64,000 bases of DNA from Candidatus Saganbacteria bacterium. Its GTDB lineage: Bacteria > Margulisbacteria > WOR-1 > XYC2-FULL-46-14 > XYC2-FULL-37-10. Position 1 is the stretch's first letter. Every line of letters begins with the position of its first letter. The position numbers and the translations under genes are program-made. The stretch lies in contig JACRPL010000023.1 in NCBI GenBank assembly GCA_016223245.1, forward strand, positions 1-64,000, in the 5' to 3' direction. Positions 52,242-62,404 of this stretch are shown here, piece after piece. The notes below the pieces were generated by a model. It saw only the letters and a list, made by a program, of their open reading frames with translations, was not told the DNA's origin and did not search any database.

Positions 52242-52796
52242 TTATGCAGCCCCCGGGCCGGCTTTTGCGGCTTTGCCCGCTTTGCGCCGGACTTGTTCAC
52301 CGATGTATTTTATCCCTTTGCCTTTATACGGTTCGACTTCCCTCACGGCACGGACATCTGCTGCAACTTGGCCTACCAACTGTTTGTCGATCCCAATTAC
52401 TTTGACCTTATTTTGCCCTTCAACAACAAAAGTTATCCCGTTTGGAGGCGGGATCTCAACCGGATGCGAATATCCTACAGAAAGTGAAAGATTTTTCCCC
52501 TGCAACGCCGCCCTGTATCCGACGCCTGACAACTCAAGGGTTTTTTCAAAGCCGATAGACACACCTGTGACCATGTTCGCAATGAGCATGCGGAACAGGC
52601 CGTGTAAAGCTTTGGTCGAGCCATTCTCGTTCTTCCGCGTCAATACAAGATGTTTCTCTTCTTTTTTTATTTCAATAGTTTGCGGCAAAATGATTTCAAG
52701 TTTGCCCTTTGCGCCCGATACGACGACTATCGAATCGGATGCTTCAACTTTAACGCCGTCTGGAACATTAATTGGCGATTTTCCTATTCTAGACAT
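52242..52796 (-). CDS. rplF: Ribosomal protein uL6
   Basis: 184 aa. MSRIGKSPINVPDGVKVEAS begins it, and the C-terminal GKGIKYIGEQVRRKAGKAAK is conserved. Two similar beta-alpha domains as usual. Confidence 0.95.
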   Translation of the reverse strand: MSRIGKSPINVPDGVKVEASDSIVVVSGAKGKLEIILPQTIEIKKEEKHLVLTRKNENGSTKALHGLFRMLIANMVTGVSIGFEKTLELSGVGYRAALQGKNLSLSVGYSHPVEIPPPNGITFVVEGQNKVKVIGIDKQLVGQVAADVRAVREVEPYKGKGIKYIGEQVRRKAGKAAKAGPGAA

Positions 52797-52807
52797 AGTC
52801 CCTCCTG

Positions 52808-53215
52808 CTAATAAATATAACCAATTACTTCGCCGCCTACTTTTTTCTTCCGGGCCTGCTCGCCTTCAAGCAGTCCAAGGGGGGTTGAAATAATTGAAAT
52901 GCCGAACCCAGATTGGACCCTTGAGAGCTCTCTTGCTCCGCTGTAAACGCGCCGGCCCGGCTTGCTTACCTGAACAAGCTCTGTAATGACCGGCTTGCTG
53001 GGCTTGCCGAACTTGTCAACGCCGTACTTCAAGGTTATCCTTAGTATCTTTTTTGCGCCCTTGGTCAGGGTTTCTTGTTTTGCGAGGAACCCCTCGGAAA
53101 CAAGCACGCGCGAGATCTCCGCCTTAAGCTTTGAATACTGCATATCAACGGTATCTTTTCTCCTCGTGAGAGAGTTTTTTAATTTCGTAAAAATATCAGA
53201 AACCGGATCAAACAT
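52808..53215 (-). CDS. rpsH: Ribosomal protein uS8
   Basis: 135 aa. DPVSDIFTKLKNSLTRRKDT and the end GISIISTPLGLLEGEQARKK are typical of uS8, which binds the central domain of 16S rRNA and in many bacteria represses the spc operon. Confidence 0.95.
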   Translation of the reverse strand: MFDPVSDIFTKLKNSLTRRKDTVDMQYSKLKAEISRVLVSEGFLAKQETLTKGAKKILRITLKYGVDKFGKPSKPVITELVQVSKPGRRVYSGARELSRVQSGFGISIISTPLGLLEGEQARKKKVGGEVIGYIY

Positions 53216-53230
53216 TGTATTATCTCCTTG

Positions 53231-53416
53231 TTACCAACTGGATTTTGTAACGCCCGGAAGTTCGCCTTTATGCGCAAGCGACCTGAAGCATATCCTGCAT
53301 ATGCCGAACTTGCGAATGTATGCGCGCGCCCTTCCGCAGACGCCGCATCTGTTGCGGATCCTTACTGCAAACTTCGGTCCTTTCCTTGCGCGTTCAAGCC
53401 AAGCTTTTTTTGCCAT
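53231..53416 (-). CDS. rpsN: Ribosomal protein uS14, zinc type (S14Z)
   Basis: 61 aa from the ATG at 53416 ([16 protein letters not shown]). [20 protein letters not shown] gives the C-x2-C-x12-C-x2-C zinc knuckle of the short form. A longer reading to 53443 would run into rplE. Confidence 0.95.
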   Translation of the reverse strand: MAKKAWLERARKGPKFAVRIRNRCGVCGRARAYIRKFGICRICFRSLAHKGELPGVTKSSW

Positions 53417-53417
53417 A

Positions 53418-53960
53418 TTATTTCTCCCTAAAAGGAATGCCAAGCTGCGAAAGCAGCGCCTTCGCTTCCTTGTCCGTTTTTGCCGTTGTTACAATCACGA
53501 TATTCATGCCGCGAGTCTTATCGACTTTGTCGTAGTCGATCTCCGGGAAGATCATCTGTTCTTTCAAGCCGAAAGAATAATTGCCGCGGCCGTCGAAAGA
53601 TTTTGGGTTCAAGCCCTTGAAATCCCGGACTTTGGGAAGGCCAATATTGATCAGCTTATTTAGGAACAAGAACATCTTCTCTCCCCGCAGCGTGACCATG
53701 CAGCCGATCGGGTCCTTGGACTTCAGCTTAAAATTAGCTATGCTTTTTTTTGCCTTCTTTATCACCGCATGGAGGCCCGTAATATCTGAAATTTCAGCCG
53801 CGGCGATATCGACCGCCTTCGGGTTCGTCGTCACTTCTTTTATCCCTTCGGATATGACGACTTTCACTAATTTCGGGACTTCCATCTTGTTCTTGTAACT
53901 AAACTCCGAAACAAGGTGTTTGACGGCCTCTTTTTCGTATTTTTCTTTTAAGTTATTCAT
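53418..53960 (-). CDS. rplE: Ribosomal protein uL5
   Basis: 180 aa. [15 protein letters not shown], the [19 protein letters not shown] region and [20 protein letters not shown] are family landmarks. It binds 5S rRNA. It overlaps rplX by 4 nt. Confidence 0.96.
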   Translation of the reverse strand: MNNLKEKYEKEAVKHLVSEFSYKNKMEVPKLVKVVISEGIKEVTTNPKAVDIAAAEISDITGLHAVIKKAKKSIANFKLKSKDPIGCMVTLRGEKMFLFLNKLINIGLPKVRDFKGLNPKSFDGRGNYSFGLKEQMIFPEIDYDKVDKTRGMNIVIVTTAKTDKEAKALLSQLGIPFREK

Positions 53961-54265
53961 GCTTTATCTATTGCCTCTCCGCATTTTTTGCAGACACGAA
54001 CGCCTTCGCTGCGCGAAATCCTGCTCGGCTTGCTGCAGCGCGGGCATATAAGTTTTACCTTGGAGATCGGCATGGCATTGGGCCTTTCAATTATGCCGCC
54101 CTGGAAGCTTTGCGTCGCGCGCTGGTGTTTTTTTATTATATTTGCGCCTTCAACTATGACCCTGTTTGATTTGCTAAGAATCCTTAGAATTTTGCCTTTT
54201 TTGTTGGCATCCTTGCCTGACAGCACCAAGACATTGTCGCCTTTTTTCAGGTTAAGCTTTTTCAT
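53957..54265 (-). CDS. rplX: Ribosomal protein uL24
   Basis: 102 aa. The KOW motif is in [20 protein letters not shown]. The C-terminal part carries [10 protein letters not shown] and CKKCG, a zinc-ribbon-like Cys pattern seen in many uL24 proteins. Confidence 0.95.
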   Translation of the reverse strand: MKKLNLKKGDNVLVLSGKDANKKGKILRILSKSNRVIVEGANIIKKHQRATQSFQGGIIERPNAMPISKVKLICPRCSKPSRISRSEGVRVCKKCGEAIDKA

Positions 54266-54634
54266 TTAGACGACCTCCGGGGCAAGAGAAATTATTTTCA
54301 TAAAATTCTTGTCGCGCAGTTCGCGGGCAACCGGGCCAAAAACGCGGGTCCCTCGGGGATTCCCGTCCTTTTGGATCACAACAGCCGCATTATCGTCGAA
54401 CTTGACATATGAACCATCCGACCGCCTGATCGGTTTCACCATGCGAACCACAACAGCGGTCACGACTTCGCCGTCCTTGACCTGCATGTTCGGGTTCGCT
54501 TCTTTCACGACGCCGATAATTACATCGCCGATCGAGGCATAACGCTTATTGCTGCCGCCTATGACCCTTATGCACATGATGACACGCGCTCCGCTATTAT
54601 CTGCAACCTGCAACTTAGTTTGAGGCTGTATCAC
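54266..54634 (-). CDS. rplN: Ribosomal protein uL14
   Basis: 122 aa. It starts at a GTG ([19 protein letters not shown]) that overlaps the end of rpsQ by 20 nt. [20 protein letters not shown] and FGPVARELR are diagnostic. Confidence 0.96.
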   Translation of the reverse strand: MIQPQTKLQVADNSGARVIMCIRVIGGSNKRYASIGDVIIGVVKEANPNMQVKDGEVVTAVVVRMVKPIRRSDGSYVKFDDNAAVVIQKDGNPRGTRVFGPVARELRDKNFMKIISLAPEVV

Positions 54635-54944
54635 TTTTTATCTCCTCTTTCTTTCCGCTTGAGCTCTTTTTTGGCAGGTCTTTCAGCCTTAATTTGACCT
54701 TGCCGACTATTTTAAGTATTCTGTGGAACTTTCTCTTTGAGATCGGGCGAGTTTCGATTATTTGCACCAGGTCCCCGACATTCGCTTCATTGTTCTCATC
54801 ATGGACCAGGAACTTTTTCATTACCTTGATAGTTTTTTTGTATTTTGGATGCGCAAAAACCCGTTCAACCTGGACGACAGATGTCTTATCCATTTTGCGC
54901 GAAAGGACAACCCCTTCTTTTACCCTGCGAGTGCCTTTTTCCAT
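54615..54944 (-). CDS. rpsQ: Ribosomal protein uS17 with C-terminal extension
   Basis: 109 aa; usual uS17 is about 85. The core has [20 protein letters not shown] and [20 protein letters not shown]. About 20 polar, Ser/Lys-rich residues follow and overlap the rplN start. Confidence 0.94.
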   Translation of the reverse strand: MEKGTRRVKEGVVLSRKMDKTSVVQVERVFAHPKYKKTIKVMKKFLVHDENNEANVGDLVQIIETRPISKRKFHRILKIVGKVKLRLKDLPKKSSSGKKEEIKSDTASN

Positions 54945-54945
54945 T

Positions 54946-55137
54946 CTAATTCCATCCTTTTTCTTTTTTTATCGTAAGCATTTTTGCGATCTCTCTTTTT
55001 ACATTGCGCCTTTTTAATGGGTTCTTGTTCTCGCCGCGAGCCTTTGAGAACCGCAAGTTCTTTAATTCGATCTTCATATCCAATATTTTTTTTGACAACT
55101 CATCGTTAGATAATTCTCTCAATTCTTTTGTTTTCAT
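54946..55137 (-). CDS. rpmC: Ribosomal protein uL29
   Basis: 63 aa, two-helix protein: ELRELSNDELSKKILDMKIE and the NPLKRRNVKREIAKMLTI region. It overlaps rplP by 4 nt. Confidence 0.94.
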   Translation of the reverse strand: MKTKELRELSNDELSKKILDMKIELKNLRFSKARGENKNPLKRRNVKREIAKMLTIKKEKGWN

Positions 55138-55544
55138 TGCGCTTTTACCATCCTGACTTTTAGCGGGAGCTTAAACGCCGCAAGTTTGAAGCCCTGCCTT
55201 GCATCCTCTTCGCTTACCCCCGCGATCTCAAATATGATATGCCCCGGGCGGACCCCGCCGATATAGCCCGTCGGCGCACCCTTGCCTCCGCCCATTCGGG
55301 TTTCAGCAGGTCTCGCAGAAAAAGGCTTGTCGGTCAGCACTCTGACCCAGACTTTCCCGCCGCGCTTTACAAAGTGCGTAAGCGCTTTCCTCGCAGCCTC
55401 TATCTGGTTTGTTTTTAAGTATCCTAATTCGACAGATTGCAGGCCAAACTCGCCATATACCAATTTATTCCCGGTAGCGGCATGACCGCGAATGCGGCCG
55501 CGCTGGGCTTTCCTGAATTTTGTCCTAGCTGGTTGCAGCGCCAC
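55134..55544 (-). CDS. rplP: Ribosomal protein uL16
   Basis: 136 aa from [39 protein letters not shown] and RMGGGKGAP are characteristic. It overlaps rpsC by 20 nt. Confidence 0.96.
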   Translation of the reverse strand: MALQPARTKFRKAQRGRIRGHAATGNKLVYGEFGLQSVELGYLKTNQIEAARKALTHFVKRGGKVWVRVLTDKPFSARPAETRMGGGKGAPTGYIGGVRPGHIIFEIAGVSEEDARQGFKLAAFKLPLKVRMVKAQ

Positions 55545-56202
55545 TTATTTGCCCCTCCGCCTTATTTTCTTTTTTCCTCAACATGTCTCCCTTATATATC
55601 CATACTTTAACGCCGATCTTGCCGTAGATCGTCATGGCTTCGGTCGTGCCGTAATCAATGATCGCCCTTAACGTGTGGAGCGGGACGCGCCCTACCCGAT
55701 AGGATTCTTTTCTTGCGATTTCAGATCCGCCCAATCGCCCGGCAACCCTTACTTTTATTCCTTTAGCCCTTGCGCGAAGCACGCGGCTGACCGATTGCTT
55801 GATCGCGCGCCTGTGCGCTACGCGTTTTTCCAGCTGGGCCGCTATATTTTCTGACACGAGCTGGGCGTTGGCTTCAGCGTTCTGCTCTTCGCGGATATTT
55901 AGCTGAACTTGTTTTCCGGTAAGCTTAGCAAGCGCATCGCGGACAACAGTGACGTCACGGCCGCCGCGACCGATTATGAGCCCCGGCCTTGCCGAAAAGA
56001 TATCAACCTCTATTTGGTTCGCGCGCCTTGAAATTATTATGCGGGCGATCCCTGCTTTAAAAAGATGGTCCTTTAAGAATTTTCTTATCTTAATGTCTTC
56101 TTTTAAAAGCTTTGAATATTCGAACTTTCCCGCGAACCACAAAGCGTCTCCGTTCTCGATAATACCTAATCTCAATCCTCTCGGATGAATCTTCTGCCCC
56201 AC
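55525..56202 (-). CDS. rpsC: Ribosomal protein uS3
   Basis: 225 aa. [14 protein letters not shown] starts it; the KH domain has [20 protein letters not shown]; the C-terminal domain has [20 protein letters not shown]. Shares one base with rplV. Confidence 0.96.
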   Translation of the reverse strand: MGQKIHPRGLRLGIIENGDALWFAGKFEYSKLLKEDIKIRKFLKDHLFKAGIARIIISRRANQIEVDIFSARPGLIIGRGGRDVTVVRDALAKLTGKQVQLNIREEQNAEANAQLVSENIAAQLEKRVAHRRAIKQSVSRVLRARAKGIKVRVAGRLGGSEIARKESYRVGRVPLHTLRAIIDYGTTEAMTIYGKIGVKVWIYKGDMLRKKENKAEGQISGAATS

Positions 56203-56543
56203 TATTTGGCCTCCTTAGTTGCTACATAAACCGTAACATGGCTGATTCTCTTTTTGATCGGGAATCCGCGTCCGCGAGCCCTTGGCCGCATCCTCTTTAT
56301 CATTCCCGCGGAATCCGCGAATATTTCACTGACTATCAGGTCTTTTTCGTTCAACTTGTAATTATTTACGGCATTTGCCGCCGCCGATTTAACGACTTTA
56401 TAAATTGTCCGCGCCGATTTATGCGGCATAAATTTGAGCTCTGCCAATACATACGCCACCGGCTTGCCTCTCAGGAGCTTTATGATCCTACGGAACTTTA
56501 GAGCTGAACCCCGGACATATTTAACTTTTGCTTTTACTTTCAT
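56202..56543 (-). CDS. rplV: Ribosomal protein uL22
   Basis: 113 aa. [20 protein letters not shown], then [20 protein letters not shown]-like tail (beta hairpin lining the exit tunnel) identify it. Confidence 0.95.
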   Translation of the reverse strand: MKVKAKVKYVRGSALKFRRIIKLLRGKPVAYVLAELKFMPHKSARTIYKVVKSAAANAVNNYKLNEKDLIVSEIFADSAGMIKRMRPRARGRGFPIKKRISHVTVYVATKEAK

Positions 56544-56547
56544 ATAT

Positions 56548-56832
56548 TTATGTTAATGTCGCCGTCTTGTCAGTTGGCGCAGAGTGCCCGCGAAACGTTC
56601 TTGTGTGGGCAAACTCCCCAAGTTTGTGCCCGACCATGTTTTCATTGATATAAACCGGGATGTGCTTTACGCCGTTATGTACGGCTATCGTCAAGCCTAT
56701 CATCTGCGGAACAACAGTTGAACGCCTCGACCATGTCTTGATTATTTTTTTGTCCCTGGCCGATTGCATTTTTTCGACTTTTTTTAGGAGATGATCGTCC
56801 ACGAACGGCCCCTTTTTAAGCGATCTGCTCAT
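56548..56832 (-). CDS. rpsS: Ribosomal protein uS19
   Basis: 94 aa. [34 protein letters not shown] and [16 protein letters not shown] are diagnostic. It overlaps rplB by 4 nt. Confidence 0.96.
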   Translation of the reverse strand: MSRSLKKGPFVDDHLLKKVEKMQSARDKKIIKTWSRRSTVVPQMIGLTIAVHNGVKHIPVYINENMVGHKLGEFAHTRTFRGHSAPTDKTATLT

Positions 56833-57659
56833 TTCTTTCTCCTTCCCAGGATAAAGCGGTCCGAAGGCCTTCGCCCGCGCCTTGTCTTATAGCCAAGCGC
56901 CGGCTGGCCCCATTTGCTTACCGGACGCGATCTTCCGATACCAGATTTTCCCTCGCCGCCGCCGTGCGGATGGTCGCATGGGTTCATGACAACTCCGCGC
57001 ACTTCAGGACGCCTTCCCTTGTGCCGTTTGGCCCCGGCTTTTCCCAATGACCTGTTTTTATCATCAAGATTCCCTAACTGGCCAAGCGTTGCGCGGCAGT
57101 TCACATGCACCATTCTTTGTTCGCCTGAAGGCATTTTTAAAATAGCATAATCGCCTTCTTTCCCAAGCATTGAAATAGAAGCGCCGGCCGAACGCGCAAG
57201 CTGTCCGCCGCGCCCCGGCATCAGTTCGACATTATGGACCACGGAACCGACAGGGATGCTCGCTAAAGGAAGAGAATTCCCGAGCTTGATCTCTGCATTT
57301 GGCCCGGACTCAACAGCGTAATTGACCTCTATCCCTAACGGCGCTAAAATATATCTCATCTCGCCGTCTGAATATTTTATGAGCGCGATCCTAACATTCC
57401 TGTTGGGATCATATTCGATCCCCAAAACCTTGGCTTCCATATTGTCTTTATTTCGCTTGAAATCTATCATGCGATAAATAAGCTTCGCTCCGCCTCCCCT
57501 GTGGCGCATGGAGATCCTTCCGCCAAATCCGCGCCCGGTGCTTTTTTTCAGCCTGACGCATAATGACTTTTCGGGCGAATATTTTGTTATATCGTCGAAC
57601 GAATCATTTATCTGGAACCTTGCTCCCGGGGACCTGGGTTTCATTTCTTTTAATGCCAT
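56829..57659 (-). CDS. rplB: Ribosomal protein uL2
   Basis: 276 aa. [32 protein letters not shown] and the peptidyl-transferase loop [18 protein letters not shown] are present. Shares one base with rplW. Confidence 0.97.
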   Translation of the reverse strand: MALKEMKPRSPGARFQINDSFDDITKYSPEKSLCVRLKKSTGRGFGGRISMRHRGGGAKLIYRMIDFKRNKDNMEAKVLGIEYDPNRNVRIALIKYSDGEMRYILAPLGIEVNYAVESGPNAEIKLGNSLPLASIPVGSVVHNVELMPGRGGQLARSAGASISMLGKEGDYAILKMPSGEQRMVHVNCRATLGQLGNLDDKNRSLGKAGAKRHKGRRPEVRGVVMNPCDHPHGGGEGKSGIGRSRPVSKWGQPALGYKTRRGRRPSDRFILGRRKK

Positions 57660-57940
57660 TAGACTTCGAGCTCCTCTATTTTTTGGCCGTCGGCAACCGT
57701 GACATAGGCTTTCTTATAGGATGGCGTCTGCCCGATCTTATATCCGACTGACCTTGTTTTGCTCCGAACCCTTACAGTGTTCACGGCCTGCGCCTTAACT
57801 TTAAATATCTTGTTGACTGCATGCCTTATATCAATTTTTGTCGCGGAATTATGGACTTTGAAAACATATTTTCTCTCGCCTCGCGCCGTAAAAGCTTTTT
57901 CGGTCACTATCGGCTCAAGTATTATCTGGTAAGGGTCCAT
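57659..57940 (-). CDS. rplW: Ribosomal protein uL23
   Basis: 93 aa. PIVTEKAFTARGERKYVFKV and KVKAQAVNTVRVRSKTRSVG are typical of bacterial uL23, the docking point for trigger factor and SRP at the tunnel exit. Confidence 0.95.
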   Translation of the reverse strand: MDPYQIILEPIVTEKAFTARGERKYVFKVHNSATKIDIRHAVNKIFKVKAQAVNTVRVRSKTRSVGYKIGQTPSYKKAYVTVADGQKIEELEV

Positions 57941-58542
57941 TAAACCAACAACTCCTTTAATCGTAAAACAGCATTATTATCGATCACTACCGTGTCAGCA
58001 TTCAAAAGATCAAAAATATTCAAGTCCTGGTCGCGGACAATTTTTATTTTTTCCAGATTTCTCGACGCCATGTCCAAGTTGTCCGAAATTTTGCTTGCGA
58101 CAAAAAGCACCTTTGAACCGCTAAGCCCCAATTTGCCTATAAGCTCGAGCATTGACTTCGTTTTTGGCTTATCAACAGATATATCATCAACCAGCCTTAC
58201 TTGGCCTTCGCGTGCCTTGTCGGACAAAACAATTTTAAGAGCCAATTGGCGGACTTTCTTTGGAAGCGCAAAGCTGTAATCCCTGGGCTTTGGACCAAAA
58301 ATTACGCCCCCGTGCCTCCACAATGGAGACCTGATCGTCCCGGCTCTGGCGCGACCTGTGCCTTTTTGCTTCCACGGTTTTTTGCCGCCGCCCGAGACTT
58401 CGGCACGCGTCAACGCGGAATGCGTACCCGCGCGCTTTGATGCCAAGAACCATTTAAGCGTCTGATGCACCACTTCTTCGTTCTTTTTTATTTCGAACAA
58501 TTCTGCTGGTAAGCCTGCAGCGAGCTTAGTCGAGTTGTTCAT
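57940..58542 (-). CDS. rplD: Ribosomal protein uL4
   Basis: 200 aa. GTHSALTRAEVSGGGKKPWK and QKGTGRARAGTIRSPLWRHG form the conserved tunnel loop. It overlaps rplC by 4 nt. Confidence 0.95.
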   Translation of the reverse strand: MNNSTKLAAGLPAELFEIKKNEEVVHQTLKWFLASKRAGTHSALTRAEVSGGGKKPWKQKGTGRARAGTIRSPLWRHGGVIFGPKPRDYSFALPKKVRQLALKIVLSDKAREGQVRLVDDISVDKPKTKSMLELIGKLGLSGSKVLFVASKISDNLDMASRNLEKIKIVRDQDLNIFDLLNADTVVIDNNAVLRLKELLV

Positions 58543-59141
58543 GATTTCACTATCTCCACTAAGTTCCCTTTTGATCCGGGTACCGACCCTGAAACTAAAA
58601 TAAGGTTATTGTTAAGATCGACCCTGACTACCTTTACATTTTTAAGGGTGGCTCTGACCGCTCCCATATGGCCCGACATCCTGCGGCCCTTATAAACTCG
58701 GCCGGGGGTCGTCCCTGAACCGATCGATCCCGGGATCCTATGCGATTTGCTGCCATGCCCCATAGGCCCCCTGTGGTGGTGCCATCTTTTTATCGTTCCT
58801 TGGAATCCTTTCCCTATAGTTACGCCGGATACTTTTACAGAATCGCCGTCTTTGAAAATATCAACTTTAATTTCCTGCCCTATCTTATAATCCTCGGGCT
58901 TTTCGACCCGGAATTCCCTTAAGTTCTTAAGCTTCAGCTCCTTAAGCATCCCCTGCATCGGCTTATTCACCTTTTTCGCCGGGCCAAAGCCGACTTGTAT
59001 CGCATTGTAGCCATGCTTTTCTTTTGTTCGGAGCGCCGTAACAATACATGGGCCTGCTTCAACCACGGTTACAGGCCGTACATTCCCTTTTTCGTCGAAA
59101 ATTTGCGTCATTCCTATTTTTTTACCGAGAATTGCGCTCAT
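58539..59141 (-). CDS. rplC: Ribosomal protein uL3
   Basis: 200 aa. [20 protein letters not shown] starts it; the long loop has [20 protein letters not shown] and [20 protein letters not shown]. Full length. Confidence 0.96.
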   Translation of the reverse strand: MSAILGKKIGMTQIFDEKGNVRPVTVVEAGPCIVTALRTKEKHGYNAIQVGFGPAKKVNKPMQGMLKELKLKNLREFRVEKPEDYKIGQEIKVDIFKDGDSVKVSGVTIGKGFQGTIKRWHHHRGPMGHGSKSHRIPGSIGSGTTPGRVYKGRRMSGHMGAVRATLKNVKVVRVDLNNNLILVSGSVPGSKGNLVEIVKS

Positions 59142-59142
59142 G

Positions 59143-59454
59143 TTATTTTAATTTTATCTCCACATCTACCCCCGCAGGCAGGTCAAGCTGCATCAGCGCG
59201 TCAACTGTGTCTTTCGGCGGGTCGAGAATATCAACTAGCCTCTTATGCGTCCTTATCTCAAAATGCTCGCGTGATTTTTTATCGACATGCGGGGACCTTA
59301 GCACGCAGTACACTTCTTTGTTCGTAGGCAATGGTATCGGGCCTGAAACAAGCGCGCCGACCCTTTTTGCCGTATCGACTATTTTTTGCGCCGACTGGTC
59401 GAGCAGCCTGTGGTCGTAACTCTTCAAACGGATCCTGATCCTTTGTCTTGCCAT
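59143..59454 (-). CDS. rpsJ: Ribosomal protein uS10
   Basis: 103 aa. [40 protein letters not shown] and the end of [16 protein letters not shown] are diagnostic. It follows fusA directly, without tuf between them. Confidence 0.96.
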   Translation of the reverse strand: MARQRIRIRLKSYDHRLLDQSAQKIVDTAKRVGALVSGPIPLPTNKEVYCVLRSPHVDKKSREHFEIRTHKRLVDILDPPKDTVDALMQLDLPAGVDVEIKLK

Positions 59455-59458
59455 TTTT

Positions 59459-61534
59459 TTATGCCTTCCCCGAGGCCTGAGCTATGATGCCTTCTGCAAC
59501 GCTCTTTGGAACCTCTTCATAATGTGAAAACTCCATCGAATAATTCCCTCTTCCCTGGGTTCTGCTCCTCAAATCCGTCGAGTAGCCGAACATCTGGGCG
59601 AGCGGTACCTTTGATTTGATGACCTGCATTCCGGCGTTCATTTCCATGCCCTCAATGCGCCCGCGCCTGCTGGACAAGTCGCCTATTACATCCCCCATGT
59701 AAAGTTCTGGAACAACAACTTCAACCTTCATCAACGGCTCTAAAATAATTGGTTTGCTTCTTCTTACGCCGTCTTTTAATGCCATAGATGCGGCTATTTT
59801 AAACGCGATCTCGGACGAGTCTACATCATGGTATGATCCGTCAGTAAGCGTTGCTTTAAGGTCGATAACCGGATATCCAGCGATAACGCCCGTTGCCATG
59901 GCTTCTTTAATGCCGGCTTCAACCGGCGCTATATATTCGCGGGGAACGGTTCCCCCGACTATTTCGTTCACGAATTCAAAGCCCTTGCCCGCAGGCATCG
60001 GTTCAATTTTGAGCCAGACATGGCCATATTGGCCTCGGCCGCCGGTCTGCCTGATGAATTTGCCTTCGACTTCGCATGTGCCTTTAATTGTTTCTTTGTA
60101 TGCGACTTGCGGTTTGCCGACATTTGCTTCAACTTTGAATTCACGCAGAAGCCTGTCGACAATAATTTCAAGATGTAGTTCTCCCATGCCGGAAATAATT
60201 GTTTGTCCGGTCTCCGGGTCGCCTTTGATCCTAAAAGTTGGGTCTTCTTCGGCAAGGCGGGACAACGATATTCCAAGCTTTTCCTGGTCAGCTTTGGTCT
60301 TAGGCTCGATCGCTACAAATATAACAGGCTCTGGGAACGTTATCGATTCAAGAATGATCGGCTTTTCTTCCAAGCACAAAGTATCGCCAGTGCCGGTATC
60401 CTTTAATCCGACAACAGCCGCTATATCGCCTGCACGAACCTCCTGCAATTCTTCCCTCTTGTTCGCGTGCATTTGGAGAAGCCGGCCGATCCTCTCCCTC
60501 TTGTCCTTTGAAGAATTTAAAATATACGAACCTGTTTTTAGGACTCCAGAATATACCCTGAAGAATGTCAAGCGCCCGACAAACGGATCGGCCATGATCT
60601 TGAACGCAAGAGCCGAAAATGCTTCATCATCCGATGCTGCTCTTGATTCTTCATCGCCAGTCTTTGGATTAATGCCCTTTACGGCGGGAATGTCGACAGG
60701 CGATGGAAGATAATCAACGATCGCATCGAGCAAAGGCTGGACGCCGCGATTCTTAAATGCCGTGCCGCAGGCTACCGGGATCATCTTCAATGTGATCGTA
60801 GCCAAGCGGATGCCTTTCTTTATTTCATCCAACGTTAATGTTTCGCCGGCTAAATATTTTTCAAGGAGAACATCGTCTGTTTCGGCGATTGTTTCAAGCA
60901 ATTGGTCGTGATATTTTTTCGCTTTATCGACAAGATCGGCAGGGATATCCGTTACGGTGTATTTTGCCCCGATTTCGTCGTTATATACAATAGCTTTCAT
61001 GGAAACAAGATCGACAACTCCCTGGAAATTATCTTCAGCGCCTATCGGCATCTGGATCGGGACGGCTTTTGCCTGCAGTCTTTCTTTGACCTGGCTTACG
61101 ACCTTGAAATAATCCGCGCCAACCCTGTCCATTTTGTTGACAAATACGATCCTCGGCACTTTATACTTGTTCGCCTGCCTCCAAACGGTTTCCGATTGCG
61201 GCTGGACGCCGCCTACCGCGCAGAAAATAAGGACAACGCCGTCAAGCACGCGCATTGACCGCTCAACTTCAACGGTAAAATCAACGTGCCCGGGAGTATC
61301 GATGACATTGATCCTGAAATCCTTCCAAGTCGTAGATATCGCGGCCGATGTGATCGTTATTCCCCGCTCTTTTTCCTGTTCCATCCAATCGGTTGTCGTA
61401 TTGCCTTCGTCAACATTGCCGATCTTGTGTATCTTGCCTGAATAGAAAAGCACCCTTTCGGTCGTTGTTGTTTTCCCGGCATCTATATGAGCCGCAAAAC
61501 CGATATTCCTATATTTTGATATATGATCAGCCAT
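59459..61534 (-). CDS. fusA: Translation elongation factor EF-G
   Basis: 691 aa, full five-domain GTPase. G1 is [13 protein letters not shown], switch 2 DTPGHVDF, G4 NKMD. Domain IV has [15 protein letters not shown] and the [17 protein letters not shown] region. It drives translocation. It is 6 nt downstream of rpsG in the str order rpsL-rpsG-fusA. Confidence 0.97.
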   Translation of the reverse strand: MADHISKYRNIGFAAHIDAGKTTTTERVLFYSGKIHKIGNVDEGNTTTDWMEQEKERGITITSAAISTTWKDFRINVIDTPGHVDFTVEVERSMRVLDGVVLIFCAVGGVQPQSETVWRQANKYKVPRIVFVNKMDRVGADYFKVVSQVKERLQAKAVPIQMPIGAEDNFQGVVDLVSMKAIVYNDEIGAKYTVTDIPADLVDKAKKYHDQLLETIAETDDVLLEKYLAGETLTLDEIKKGIRLATITLKMIPVACGTAFKNRGVQPLLDAIVDYLPSPVDIPAVKGINPKTGDEESRAASDDEAFSALAFKIMADPFVGRLTFFRVYSGVLKTGSYILNSSKDKRERIGRLLQMHANKREELQEVRAGDIAAVVGLKDTGTGDTLCLEEKPIILESITFPEPVIFVAIEPKTKADQEKLGISLSRLAEEDPTFRIKGDPETGQTIISGMGELHLEIIVDRLLREFKVEANVGKPQVAYKETIKGTCEVEGKFIRQTGGRGQYGHVWLKIEPMPAGKGFEFVNEIVGGTVPREYIAPVEAGIKEAMATGVIAGYPVIDLKATLTDGSYHDVDSSEIAFKIAASMALKDGVRRSKPIILEPLMKVEVVVPELYMGDVIGDLSSRRGRIEGMEMNAGMQVIKSKVPLAQMFGYSTDLRSRTQGRGNYSMEFSHYEEVPKSVAEGIIAQASGKA

Positions 61535-61540
61535 TAATTT

Positions 61541-62011
61541 TTACCACCTAAAATGGGCGAATGCCTTGTTTGCTTCAGCGGTCTTGTGCATGTCTTCGCG
61601 CTTTTTCATAGCAACGCCTGTTCCCGAAAAAGCATCGAGCATTTCCTGCGAAAGCTTCTCTATCATGCTTTTCCCCGCCCTTTCGCGGGCCGCATCCCTT
61701 AACCATTGCATCGCAAGAGCTTGTCCGCGTTCGCGCGTAACCTCGATCGGGACTTGGTATGTTGCGCCTCCGACGCGCCTTGACTTTACCTCCATCAAAG
61801 GAGCAAGTTTTACAATAACCCCGTCGAATATTTCCAAAGCGCCTTTTTTTGTCTTCTCTTCGGCGATCTTTAATGCGCTATAGATTATTTTTTCAGCCTT
61901 GCTCTTTTGCCCGTCATACATGAGCTTATTGATAAATCTTTGTATAGGAACGCTATTGTAAATCGCGTCTCCTTCTATTTTTCTTTTTTGGACCCTTCCG
62001 TATCTTGGCAT
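61541..62011 (-). CDS. rpsG: Ribosomal protein uS7
   Basis: 156 aa. KFINKLM-type start region (RFINKLMYDGQKSKAEKIIY), VKSRRVGGATYQVPIEVT and the C-terminal KREDMHKTAEANKAFAHFRW are as expected. It binds 16S rRNA near the decoding site. Confidence 0.96.
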   Translation of the reverse strand: MPRYGRVQKRKIEGDAIYNSVPIQRFINKLMYDGQKSKAEKIIYSALKIAEEKTKKGALEIFDGVIVKLAPLMEVKSRRVGGATYQVPIEVTRERGQALAMQWLRDAARERAGKSMIEKLSQEMLDAFSGTGVAMKKREDMHKTAEANKAFAHFRW

Positions 62012-62404
62012 TTACGCTCCTTTACCAGCCGCCGCTTTCGGGCGTTTTGCGCCGTATTTTGAACGGCCTTGCCTTCTGTTCTCAACGCCTGTCGTATCAA
62101 GCGACCCTCTGACTATATGATATCTGACGCCGGGAAGATCTTTTACACGGCCTCCGCGGATCAAGACTACCGAGTGCTCCTGGAGGTTGTGCCCGACTCC
62201 CGGGATATAAGCTATGACTTCCGTACCGCCTGTTACCCTTACTTTTGCAACTTTTCTTAATGCGGAATTCGGCTTTTTAGGGGTCGTCGTGTAAACACGG
62301 GTGCAAACTCCGCGCTTTAACGGGTTCCCTCGAAGCGCCGGCGCTTTCGTTTTGAATTTCTTGCTCTGTCTTCCTTTCCGAAGCAATTGGTTTATTGTTG
62401 GCAT
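62012..62404 (-). CDS. rpsL: Ribosomal protein uS12
   Basis: 130 aa. [31 protein letters not shown] and [17 protein letters not shown] are diagnostic, and the two Lys at the streptomycin-sensitive sites are the normal ones. The ATG shares a base with the rpoC stop. Confidence 0.97.
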   Translation of the reverse strand: MPTINQLLRKGRQSKKFKTKAPALRGNPLKRGVCTRVYTTTPKKPNSALRKVAKVRVTGGTEVIAYIPGVGHNLQEHSVVLIRGGRVKDLPGVRYHIVRGSLDTTGVENRRQGRSKYGAKRPKAAAGKGA